Positions 26,966-34,437 of a stretch of 64,000 nt of DNA are shown here, one piece after another. The position numbers were made by a program, and so were the translations under genes. The stretch lies in NCBI RefSeq assembly GCF_009760405.1, contig NZ_WRPP01000001.1, positions 1,612,001 through 1,676,000 of the forward strand, in the 5' to 3' direction. The notes under the pieces were generated by a model, which saw only the letters and a program-made list of their open reading frames with translations, ran no database searches and had not been told where the DNA came from. The DNA is from Nocardia terrae. Its GTDB lineage: Bacteria; Actinomycetota; Actinomycetes; Mycobacteriales; Mycobacteriaceae. Positions within the stretch are counted from its first letter, which is position 1. Each line of letters opens with the position of its first letter.

Positions 26966-27250
26966 CTAGTCCTTCGGTTTTCGATCGGCCCGGTGCGACA
27001 AACGCTCGGTGAAGGTGTCCGTCCAGGCAGCGGACTCCGATTCCTCCGCAGATCGGGACGTGTGCCGTCCAGCGCTCAGACTCCCCGCGCGTCCGCCCTG
27101 CTTTGCCCCGCCGGGCCGGGCCTGGAGCGCCAGGATCCGCACACCCCAGGAGACGTATGCCTCCACGCTCATCCCCGCACACTCGGCAGCATCGCTGAGC
27201 GTGAGCCAGTCATCCTCGCCCACCGTCACCACAATGTCCCTGCTCGCCAT
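26966..27250 (-). CDS. Small antitoxin-like hypothetical protein
   Basis: The 94-residue protein begins with a strand-helix-helix pattern (ASRDIVVTVGEDDWLTLSDA, then AGMSVEAYVSWGVR), like ribbon-helix-helix antitoxins, and has a charged tail. The start at 27250 has no clear RBS, and the frame extends 53 codons upstream. Function is inferred only from shape. Confidence 0.45.
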   Translation of the reverse strand: MASRDIVVTVGEDDWLTLSDAAECAGMSVEAYVSWGVRILALQARPGGAKQGGRAGSLSAGRHTSRSAEESESAAWTDTFTERLSHRADRKPKD

Positions 27251-27312
27251 ACCAAACAACCGTAGACCTGGTGGTCCGCGGTCGCCCGGCAGCGAGCCCC
27301 GAATATCCGCTC

Positions 27313-27362
27313 TTGCCGCTGATCGCTCGGTTCGGGACGGCCGCGGTACCCCGCCGGAGAAC
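27313..27362. repeat. Intergenic repeat, family B variant, copy 4
   Basis: TTGCCGCTGATCGCTCGGTT followed by CGGGACGGC and GCCGGAGAAC matches the variant at 28611 closely. It lies between the genes at 26966 and 27442. Confidence 0.6.
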
Positions 27363-27441
27363 GCACTGAACTGGCACCCGAGTGTCACCCGCGCGCGGTT
27401 GAAGCCCACGGGCAGAGATCATCTCGGGCAGACTTCCTCGT

Positions 27442-27669
27442 ATGAGTGCTGATGGCGTAGACGTCAGGTTCCTACTTGACAACCTGTGTGTCGAACTGGG
27501 TTTTTGTCTGCCATTAGATGAAAAGAGCAGGTTGTGTGCATCGCCGCCTACGGACGTCGACTCGTTTACCGATGCAGTCTTCGTTGCCGAGGGCATGGAT
27601 CCACACGCGGACAAGCTTCTTCGTGAGTTGGTCCGCCAGAAGGTGATGCGCGCGTTCCAACACAGATAG
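27442..27669 (+). CDS. Small hypothetical protein
   Basis: The 75-residue protein has a compact conserved-looking core (LDEKSRLCASPPTDVDSFTD, then AVFVAEGMDP and RELVRQKVMRAF). I have no family name for it. It follows a degenerate repeat ending AGATCATCTCGGGCAG and is followed by family A copy 3. Confidence 0.55.
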   Translation: MSADGVDVRFLLDNLCVELGFCLPLDEKSRLCASPPTDVDSFTDAVFVAEGMDPHADKLLRELVRQKVMRAFQHR

Positions 27670-27736
27670 AGCGAGCTCACGGCTACAAGAAGACCGAAAC
27701 TGGTCCACATCGAACGCGCTATCCTGCCGCGAGCCG

Positions 27737-27828
27737 CGCTGACCGAACCGGCCAGCGCGGGGCGTCGGAAGATCAACTGGCCGTGACGATCCGACGTCGG
27801 CGGACCGTCCGTTATAGCCGAGGACCGA
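27737..27828. repeat. Intergenic hairpin repeat, family A, copy 3
   Basis: CGCTGACCGAACCGGCCAGC, extended on both sides to CCG/CGG, is followed by GGAAGATCAACTGGCCGTGA and GTCGGCGGACCGTCCG. It aligns over about 90 bp with copy 1 at 21509. It sits 68 bp after one stop codon and just before the next gene's stop. Confidence 0.7.
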
Positions 27829-27837
27829 GCAGACGGG

Positions 27838-28554
27838 CTATCCGATCTTGGGTATGGGTTCGATATCGTTGGAGGTTCGGAGGACCTCAGCGTCCGCCCG
27901 CTCTACAGGGATGAAACCCAGTGCCATCGAGTCAGCTTCGGTGTTGATTCCGACCAGCACGGCCCCAGCGGCGCGGCTGTGCTTGCCGAGCAATTCGAAG
28001 AATCGGTCGCCGGTCTCCATCGCCACTTCGTAGTCCTGTGCCGCCGCCTCGAACCACTCCCACGACATCCCCTCCGGATAGGAGCGCAATCTCTCCAGGC
28101 CATCGCGGATTTCCCTCGGGTCTGCTTTCCAGTCGGCACACATCAACAGCCCTAGGGACAGCAGCGCGGAGAGCAATCCCTTCAACGTCTCGAAGCCGAA
28201 CTGGTAGGGCTCGATATCATCCAGTTCGATGGCACCGAGATCGAGGACGGTGAGTTCCAAATCTTCATCCTGAAGCAGGTCCCTCACGTCGACCTCATCG
28301 AATTGAGCTCGCAGACTCAATGCCGGTACCCATCGCAAGTACTCGGCCAGTGACGGTTCATCTGGCGCCACGAGTGCCGCGATGCTGATCAGGCCGCGGC
28401 ACCGGGACTTCCAGTCCGAATTGCCCGCGTCGAACACATCCCATGGCTGCCGCCACACCGCATCATCGCTATCGACCGGATCTTGTACCGCCACAGCTCT
28501 GACTCTCTTCCACCCACCGCGCGCCAAGCAAGCGATGATCCATGAACCCGACAA
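27838..28554 (-). CDS. Hypothetical protein, possibly immunity-like
   Basis: The 238-residue acidic cytosolic protein is not recognised. It contains an acidic stretch (VDVRDLLQDEDLELTVLDLG) and tryptophan-rich helices (WKADPREIRDGLERLRSYP and SWEWFEAAAQDYEVAME). Lone acidic proteins of this type are often immunity proteins, but no toxin is next to it. Confidence 0.6.
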   Translation of the reverse strand: MSGSWIIACLARGGWKRVRAVAVQDPVDSDDAVWRQPWDVFDAGNSDWKSRCRGLISIAALVAPDEPSLAEYLRWVPALSLRAQFDEVDVRDLLQDEDLELTVLDLGAIELDDIEPYQFGFETLKGLLSALLSLGLLMCADWKADPREIRDGLERLRSYPEGMSWEWFEAAAQDYEVAMETGDRFFELLGKHSRAAGAVLVGINTEADSMALGFIPVERADAEVLRTSNDIEPIPKIG

Positions 28555-28610
28555 GGCGACCAGGTGTCACGGCCGATTTGACGCAGCACGACACCATCAA
28601 ACACACCATA

Positions 28611-28670
28611 ATGCCGCTGATCGCTCGGTTCAGGACGGCCGTCGGCACCCAGCCGTCGAATGCGCTGATC
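28611..28670. repeat. Intergenic hairpin repeat, family B variant, copy 5
   Basis: ATGCCGCTGATCGCTCGGTT is followed by TTCAGGACGGC and GCCGTCGAA, which pair over 9 bp with a 2-nt bulge. It lies between the divergent genes at 28554 and 28807. Confidence 0.65.
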
Positions 28671-28806
28671 TCCAGACGGTGGTGCGCGACCTTGGACCCC
28701 GTGACAATCGCTTGACGCCGCTGTGGGCCCTTACGTGGCGAAAGTCCTCACCGTCGGTGTCCTTCGGGCGCTACACGGAACCTGCCGGGCGGCGCATCGT
28801 GAAGTG

Positions 28807-29526
28807 ATGACTTCCCACCCCCATCCCCTCTCACGCCCGGACCGGCCGCCGCCTTCACGGCGGCACCCGGTGCGCGTGGTCCTCATCGACCGCGACCGGG
28901 TCGTCCGCGACGCCATCGCGGATCTGCTCGAACTCGACCCCGCCGTGTCCGTCGTCGGCGAGGCCGACACCCGCGCCCGCGCCCAAGCCCTGCTGCCCGG
29001 CCTCAAACCCGACGTGGTGATCCTCGACCCCCGACTGCCCGACGGCGACGGGCTCGAGATCTGCCGAAACCTGCACACCGCCAACGCCGCGACCCGCTGC
29101 CTGATCCTGAGCGCCGACATCGAACCCGAAGCGATGCTCGCCGCCGTGGACGCCGGAGCCGCCGGATACATGATCAAAGACCTGACCGAACTCGCCCTCG
29201 CCGACGCGGTCAAAGCCCTCGCCGCCGGACAATCACGCCTCGACAGCCACGCCACCCCGGTCCTGATGCATGCGCTGCGCCGCCACAACCAAGGCGACCA
29301 CAGCCCGCTGGCCGCGTTGACGACCATGGAGATGACGATCATGCTGCTGCTGGCCGAGGGCCTGAGCAACCGGCAGATCGCCAACCGACTGTTCTTCAGC
29401 GAGAACACCATCCGCAACTACGTCACCCACATCACCCGCAAACTCGGCGTCAACACCCGCACCGAAGCCGCCCAGCACGCCACCGGCCTACGGGAAGCCA
29501 CAACCGTGACCGGTAACGAGAAATAG
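28807..29526 (+). CDS. NarL/LuxR-type response regulator (orphan)
   Basis: The 239-residue protein has a receiver domain with acidic pocket D28/D30, phosphoacceptor D74 (VVILDPRLPDGDGLEIC), S102 and K124 (GYMIKDL), then a LuxR helix-turn-helix (LLAEGLSNRQIANRLFFSEN and NTIRNYVTHITRKLGV). No histidine kinase is nearby. Its codon use is much richer in G and C than that of the small genes around it, which suggests a different origin. Confidence 0.88.
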   Translation: MTSHPHPLSRPDRPPPSRRHPVRVVLIDRDRVVRDAIADLLELDPAVSVVGEADTRARAQALLPGLKPDVVILDPRLPDGDGLEICRNLHTANAATRCLILSADIEPEAMLAAVDAGAAGYMIKDLTELALADAVKALAAGQSRLDSHATPVLMHALRRHNQGDHSPLAALTTMEMTIMLLLAEGLSNRQIANRLFFSENTIRNYVTHITRKLGVNTRTEAAQHATGLREATTVTGNEK

Positions 29527-29843
29527 GCAGAGCCACAACGAAACCCAGAACGCACTACGTTGCCGCGAGGCACGCTGACCGACGCGGCCAGCGCGGGGCG
29601 TCGCAAATCAACGGGCAGGACGCCATACGGCCGCCGCCAGTGAGAGAGTGCCGATGGGCGCGCATTACCAGGCTCCGCAAGGGCACTCCTCCGTCGCGTC
29701 GCTCCGCGATGTCTACGGCACCCTTGACGCCTTCCTTCCGCTGAAGGGCCGCCTGTATGAGGAAGCAGGGGAACAAGGGGTCGCCGAGGCTCGGCTCGCT
29801 GTGCCGGCTCGAACAGCGCGGCTAGCGAGTGTTCGCGGGGGCG
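29527..29843. other. Noncoding spacer with family A copy 4
   Basis: The hairpin 29573-29593 (CGCTGACCG-ACG-CGGCCAGCG) is followed by CAAATCAACGGGCAGGACGC and CCATACGGCCGCC, aligning with copy 2 at 25959. No gene was supported in the rest of the spacer. Confidence 0.65.
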
Positions 29844-29975
29844 TTAATCTTCCTCGGCTTCCTGGCTGACACCGCTGAGGAGATCGTTCAAGTTCTTCTT
29901 GACGATCTCATTGGTGTTTATCAGGGCACTAACCGCATCGTTTCCCGAGGTGGGGTTCTGATCTGCTTCAGCCAT
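29844..29975 (-). CDS. 43-residue acidic peptide gene
   Basis: A short frame opens with ATG preceded by GAGGAGACGAAG, a near-perfect ribosome binding site. It begins MAEADQNPTSGNDAVSALIN, continues TNEIVKKNLNDLLSG and ends in the acidic EAEED before TAA. The middle forms an amphipathic helix. It was not recognised. Good initiation signals and non-random composition support translation. Confidence 0.55.
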   Translation of the reverse strand: MAEADQNPTSGNDAVSALINTNEIVKKNLNDLLSGVSQEAEED

Positions 29976-30203
29976 CTTCGTCTCCTCGCCGTGTCGATCG
30001 TTCCGGATCGAACTGTATCGCTGGACGGATGCTCATGTTTTGCAATGGATTCCTGCGGACGAACATCGTGAATTCTGCGTTGCAGCGCCTTCCCAAAGGC
30101 AGCATGGAGGCAGCGGGACGGCCGAGATGTCACAGTACGACAGTCGGCAGCCAGGCGCGGTTCGTGCAAAGCGATGTCGGCCGCGATCCCTATCGTTGAG
30201 TTC

Positions 30204-30482
30204 ATGACCGATATCGCGCCTCTGGCAGCCTCCACACGGGCTCGCTTCGGTGACCCAGGTGTGCACGCGATCGTGCGCACCGGCCGCACGGTGCACGCGG
30301 TCACCCTCGGTGAGTGGGTGGGCGAGGAAGAAGTCCCGGAACTGCTGTGCCACACCGGGGTCGCGGGCTGGTCTCCGGCCGCGCTGCAGCCGACCCGTGA
30401 ACCGATCACGTGCGCGCACTGCCTGCGTAAGACCGGCGGAGCCGCTGGTCCGTCGAGCCAGTTGCCCCTATTCGGCGAGTAG
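30204..30482 (+). CDS. Small cysteine-containing hypothetical protein
   Basis: The 92-residue protein carries LLCHTG and CAHCLRK, cysteines that could bind zinc, and ends in LPLFGE. The start at 30204 has a poor RBS. It overlaps the tail of the small gene on the opposite strand by 15 bp. Function unknown. Confidence 0.55.
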   Translation: MTDIAPLAASTRARFGDPGVHAIVRTGRTVHAVTLGEWVGEEEVPELLCHTGVAGWSPAALQPTREPITCAHCLRKTGGAAGPSSQLPLFGE

Positions 30483-30611
30483 CTGTAGCTGGCGGGCGGC
30501 GAGGATGCGGGCGCGCCGGCGGATCGAGGGATGACCGTAGGTCCGGTACAGCAGCATGCGCAGCCGCGCCCAATCCCAGCGCTCGGCAACGGTTTCCAGG
30601 GTTGGCCACAT
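30468..30611 (-). CDS. Possible 47-residue basic protein
   Basis: The frame reads MWPTLETVAERWDWARLRML, then YRTYGHPSIRRRARILAARQ. AGGTGAG lies upstream. The right family C repeat is 48 bp before its start, mirroring the recombinase gene at the left copy. It is basic and helical; function unknown. Confidence 0.4.
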   Translation of the reverse strand: MWPTLETVAERWDWARLRMLLYRTYGHPSIRRRARILAARQLQLLAE

Positions 30612-30658
30612 CGGTGACACGCTCACCTCTGCTTGGCCGCGAACGCTCTGCTGCCGGT

Positions 30659-30717
30659 TCCCGAAGCCAGACACGAATCGCAGAGCACATGGCTCACCGC
30701 CACGGCAAACGTCCTCC
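30659..30717. repeat. 58-bp direct repeat, right copy (family C)
   Basis: Direct repeat of 21122-21180, beginning CCCGAAGCCAGACACGAATC. With the left copy it encloses 9.5 kb of orphan genes. Confidence 0.75.
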
Positions 30718-30859
30718 AGTCGATGACCGTGTCTATCGGGCCTGCCGCGGCATCGTGGCGAGGCATGGCGGTCCGGATTGATAGATTGCCGTGAATTAGC
30801 TATTGAGGGCTTGTGCTGGCGGAGCTCACCGCAGTCGCATCATCGTTAGGAGTGGGTGG

Positions 30860-31357
30860 ATGCGAAGCAGTTCGATGGTCTGGATGGTGGTCGCCGCGGT
30901 CGCGGCCACGACAGTTGGCTGCACGGCCGACCGCTCCCCGGCGGTCGCGACAGCAACACCGATTGCCTCGACCTGCGACGACACGCGGCACTACCCCGAC
31001 AGGCCACCGCCATCGTCAGGACCCCGCCCCGAACAGCCTCCGGTTACGGTGGTCGACCCGCCGACCGACGGAGAACTCCTGATCGGAAAGTGGTTGGCGC
31101 CCGTACGCCCCAGTCCGATTGAGTTCAAACCCGACGGAACTACTTCCCCGAACAGCGCGGTCCGGTGGCAATGGGTCTCAAACGAAAGCGTCCCAAGATA
31201 TTCCGGCCAGCGTGAACCCAAGCAGCCGATTATCGAGCTCATCGCCCCGCAATTTCCTACCGAGAGCTTTTTCGAAGTGTGTTTCCCTGACCGCACCACA
31301 CTGCAGCTCGCAGTCCTCAGCGGCTTTGGACTGCCAGTTCGCTACACCCGCCAGTAG
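30860..31357 (+). CDS. Putative lipoprotein
   Basis: The 165-residue protein starts with a lipoprotein signal peptide: hydrophobic stretch VWMVVAAVAATTVGC with the lipobox Cys at 21. The mature part is Pro-rich at first, then contains a compact domain (LLIGKWLAPV, FKPDGTTSPN, VRWQWVSNES) typical of small extracytoplasmic binding or lipocalin-like proteins. The start has TAGGAG. Function unknown. Confidence 0.7.
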   Translation: MRSSSMVWMVVAAVAATTVGCTADRSPAVATATPIASTCDDTRHYPDRPPPSSGPRPEQPPVTVVDPPTDGELLIGKWLAPVRPSPIEFKPDGTTSPNSAVRWQWVSNESVPRYSGQREPKQPIIELIAPQFPTESFFEVCFPDRTTLQLAVLSGFGLPVRYTRQ

Positions 31358-31432
31358 TACCGCTACCCAGTCTCTCTACTGCGTCACCGTCGGTGGCGGG
31401 GTCTGGCAGCCTGGTTGGGTTTGCTGCTGTTG

Positions 31433-31798
31433 TTAGGGGAGCAGGTGTAGGTGGTTGGTCCAGTCACCGTTGTATTCGGGATCGTGCCGGTAGACACTGA
31501 GGGCGAGGTACAGCGCGGTGCGCAGGGCTTTCTCGCGTTCGTGGGCTTCGATCCATTGGGGCGAGCTGTTGTTGACGTCGCCGAAGATGGCTTGGACCTC
31601 GGTGAAGTCGTTGCAGGCCTGCCTGTAGAGGTCCAGCAGAATGTACTTGGCCTGTCTTTCGGTGAACTGGCGCATGCCGTTCTCGGCGGCTGCACTAATC
31701 GCTTCGTGCGCTGCCCGGGCGTCGGCCTCGAGTCGGTCATCGAGGAATGCCTCGGCTTCGGCCGGAAGCGGTGAACCTGTGGAGATATGCAGGCGCAT
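31433..31798 (-). CDS. Hypothetical protein
   Basis: The 121-residue protein is mostly helical (AEAFLDDRLEADARAAHEAI, then RQFTERQAKYILLDLYRQAC) and ends in NHLHLLP. The ATG at 31798 has GAAGGTG upstream. It is not recognised. Confidence 0.6.
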   Translation of the reverse strand: MRLHISTGSPLPAEAEAFLDDRLEADARAAHEAISAAAENGMRQFTERQAKYILLDLYRQACNDFTEVQAIFGDVNNSSPQWIEAHEREKALRTALYLALSVYRHDPEYNGDWTNHLHLLP

Positions 31799-31927
31799 GG
31801 TGATCACCTTCGTTGTCGGCGCGAAAGTGCTCTCGAGTCCACGGTAGTTGTTCGGTCCAGCCGGACTGAATCGCAATTCAAGGATAAGACCGGGCAGGTA
31901 CGCGGCCGGGGATCTTCGGGCTTTCGG

Positions 31928-33148
31928 TCATTGAGCGGTCGGCTCGCATGACATGTCGTGACAGAGGCTGCAGTTCGTCACTGGAGGGATCGGTTTCGAG
32001 GAGATCGGGGTGACTTCGAGGAGGGCTTGGGGTCGTTCGCCGTCGGCGATGCGGTTCCAGCGGGCGTGGAGCGTGATCCACGCATCGTCAGAGGTGAACC
32101 GGACGCGAGCCCGGGTATCGGCGGTGCGGCGGATGTTGGTGGCGAGTTCGTAGCAAGTGGTTGCGGCCAGCATTTGGCTGGCGTTGTCGAGTTGGGGGTT
32201 GTGGTGACGCCATCCGGCCAGCGGGCTGCCGGGTTCGGTGAGCCATTCGTGGATAAAGCCGGTTTTGAGGTCTGCCAGGCCGAGGGCGTGCCCGGCTGGA
32301 ATTGGCATGGCGCGCAGGGCCAGTGAGCTGACGTCGGGGATGGCGCGGGTTTGGTCGTCGGTGATGTCGCAGACGATGGCTCGTATGGTGCGGTCGGGGC
32401 CCGTGCCGCGGGCATGGGCGGCGATGTGGAGTTGGTGGGCGTTGCCGTCTTCGTAGATTTTGGTCGCGGTGCCTGCCCACCGGTCGACGGGGTCGTCCAG
32501 GTTGAACAGGGAGAAGAAGCCCAGTCGGTCGCTGAAGTTGTGGAAGCCTGCCAGCATTTCGGGCACGGTATGCGAGGCGGGAGTGTCGAGATAGGACAGC
32601 CGTAGCAAGTATTGGGCTGGGGGTGTGCTGGTTGCGATGCCTGCGGCGCTCCATTCCACGGAGCCGATTTTCGGGATCTCCGGGATGGGGCCGTGGCGTG
32701 GGCCGGTCCACAGGGCGACAGCGTTGACTGAACCGGTCGGGCCGAGGACGGGGACGGCGATCGTGCGCATCGGCTGCCCTTCGGAGGCGGTGAAGCGCTC
32801 GGTCTGGGCGGCACCGGAGGCGGTGCACGTCTTGATCAGGCGGGTCACGCTGGGAACGGCTGTGGCGAGCCGTCCGATGCTGGAGTGGTTGAGCCGGGTG
32901 AAGGCTCGGGGAGTTCGACCGTCGAGGACGGTCGAGGGTTGGCCGGGGTCGCAGAGGGTTTCTACGACGACCCACTTGTCGCGTGGTTGAGACGCGCCTT
33001 GGCGGGGCTGGGTCCGATGCCAGAGGGCCGGGCCGTCGGCTGTGCTGATGGCGGGTTCGTCAGCTTGGGAGACGACCAGCGGATCCACATCGAAGGCCAG
33101 CGGGACCGTCTCGTGCGATTCGAAATCCGGGTTGTCGTAGATGTCCAT
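31928..33148 (-). CDS. Rv3651-like (DUF5593) sensory-type protein
   Basis: A protein of about 406 residues; an in-frame start 15 codons earlier is possible. The segment KWVVVETLCDPGQPSTVLDG opens a GAF-like domain, a PAS-like region follows (YLLRLSYLDTPASHTVPEML, then FNLDDPVDRWAGT), and a C-terminal DUF-type domain ends in CSLCHDMSC. This matches the three-part layout of mycobacterial Rv3651-like proteins, whose function is unknown. It is divergent from the operon at 33269. Confidence 0.65.
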   Translation of the reverse strand: MDIYDNPDFESHETVPLAFDVDPLVVSQADEPAISTADGPALWHRTQPRQGASQPRDKWVVVETLCDPGQPSTVLDGRTPRAFTRLNHSSIGRLATAVPSVTRLIKTCTASGAAQTERFTASEGQPMRTIAVPVLGPTGSVNAVALWTGPRHGPIPEIPKIGSVEWSAAGIATSTPPAQYLLRLSYLDTPASHTVPEMLAGFHNFSDRLGFFSLFNLDDPVDRWAGTATKIYEDGNAHQLHIAAHARGTGPDRTIRAIVCDITDDQTRAIPDVSSLALRAMPIPAGHALGLADLKTGFIHEWLTEPGSPLAGWRHHNPQLDNASQMLAATTCYELATNIRRTADTRARVRFTSDDAWITLHARWNRIADGERPQALLEVTPISSKPIPPVTNCSLCHDMSCEPTAQ

Positions 33149-33268
33149 GGAGTCGATGCTGGCGCGGTGGCCAGTCTGCTCGCGACGCCGCAAAGGCGCG
33201 GCTACGCCGCGTTATAGTCTCGTGGAGTCGCGTTTGCCGGAATTTGAACCTCACCGATGAGGAACCTG

Positions 33269-34045
33269 ATGCCGACGATTGCGTTGAAGTCACTGCTGCA
33301 GGCTCGTCACATGCACGGGTACAGCGAGTTCGTGGCCGAATACCGCCGCCACGCCAAGGCGCTGGAGCTGCCGGTGATGCCCGAGCCCCCAACCAAAGCT
33401 CACTACTACAAGTGGGTCGCCGGCCAGGTGAAGGGGCTGCCTCGGGGTCCGCATTGCCTGGTGTTGGAGCACATGTTCCCGGGATGGACCGTCGAGCGTT
33501 TGTTCGCGCCGTCCGATTTCGGCATCGCGCGGGTCGACGAGCCGTCCGAGGAACTCGTCCCGGGCCTTTCGGCAATGGTATTGAGTGGGTTGTGGGTCAC
33601 CGTCTACCGCGTCGAGGACGTCGGGTGCCATGTCGATCTCACCCGGCTCACCGCGGTGTCCGGCCATCGGGTCACGGGCCAGAACTGGCCGCCGGAGCCG
33701 CGGTGCGAGAAGGGGCATGCCGGGTACCGCAACGAGATCGAGGCCGAGGTGTCGCAGCGGCATCTGATCGGACGCTGGCGAAACCGAAGGGACAGTTACT
33801 ACTTCGGGACAGTGCACCTTGCGGTGCTGCCGGGGGAAACGATCCTCGATGGCTTCTACACCGCGAATGCCGCGGATGTGGCGGTGGCGGCAGAGCCGTG
33901 GAAATGGATGCGCATCAGTGAATCCGAGGTCGGTGAGGCGGATCTGGGAAAGCTGCAGATGAAGGCACCGGAGCAGGTCTACGCTCTGGTCCAGGAACGA
34001 TCACGTCTGGACCCACCGCTCGGCCTGGCCGACATAACGGAGTGA
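33269..34045 (+). CDS. DNA-binding-like actinobacterial protein
   Basis: About 258 residues. The first 80 (FVAEYRRHAKALELPVM, PPTKAHYYKWVAGQVKGLPR, LEHMFPGWTVERLF) are the degenerate helix-turn-helix found in many actinobacterial regulators. The rest is an unknown domain with HLIGRWRNRRDSYYFG. GAGGAA precedes the ATG at 33269 at proper distance; an ATG at 33257 is the alternative. It is first in a three-gene operon with gaps of 9 and 14 bp. Confidence 0.7.
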   Translation: MPTIALKSLLQARHMHGYSEFVAEYRRHAKALELPVMPEPPTKAHYYKWVAGQVKGLPRGPHCLVLEHMFPGWTVERLFAPSDFGIARVDEPSEELVPGLSAMVLSGLWVTVYRVEDVGCHVDLTRLTAVSGHRVTGQNWPPEPRCEKGHAGYRNEIEAEVSQRHLIGRWRNRRDSYYFGTVHLAVLPGETILDGFYTANAADVAVAAEPWKWMRISESEVGEADLGKLQMKAPEQVYALVQERSRLDPPLGLADITE

Positions 34046-34054
34046 GGATCGACG

Positions 34055-34423
34055 ATGCTGACCGAGGACACTGCGCGCCGGGTGATCGACACCTACTTCC
34101 GGGCCTGGGAGACACAGGATCCCGCACTGATCGTCACCATCTTCACTGAGAACGCCACCTACGCCGAGCGCGCCTTCGAAGAACCTCACCGCGGCCGCAC
34201 CGGGATCGCCGCCTACTGGAAAGACAAGGTCGTAGGGGATGAATCCGATATCCGGTGTCGGCTGCTGAGCTTGTATCTCGACGGGCAGACCGCCATCGCC
34301 GAATGGGAAGCCGAGTTCGCCGACCTCGGTGTCCGCAAGCTCATGCGCGAAGTCGCGATCCTTGAGTTCGACGGCGACAAGATCGCTTCGCTGCGCGAGT
34401 ACTGGCAGACGAAGAACCTCTAA
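34055..34423 (+). CDS. SnoaL/NTF2-like protein
   Basis: The 122-residue protein has the alpha-helix plus curved sheet pattern of SnoaL-like proteins: ARRVIDTYFRAWETQDPALI, FTENATYAER, HRGRTGIAAYW and ILEFDGDKIASLREYW. Members are isomerases, hydrolases or binding proteins for small molecules. It sits between the DNA-binding-like protein and the permease, so it may act on the transported compound. Confidence 0.82.
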   Translation: MLTEDTARRVIDTYFRAWETQDPALIVTIFTENATYAERAFEEPHRGRTGIAAYWKDKVVGDESDIRCRLLSLYLDGQTAIAEWEAEFADLGVRKLMREVAILEFDGDKIASLREYWQTKNL

Positions 34424-34437
34424 CCCCGACCGCAGCG

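Noticed and set aside
21509..29640. CRISPR array
   Set aside because: Repeats are few, of variable spacing (hundreds of bases to kilobases), flank genes rather than short spacers, and no cas genes are present.
29648..29869. Plus-strand 73-codon frame opposite the 43-residue gene
   Set aside because: The minus-strand frame has a much better RBS; this one overlaps it and has a mixed composition.
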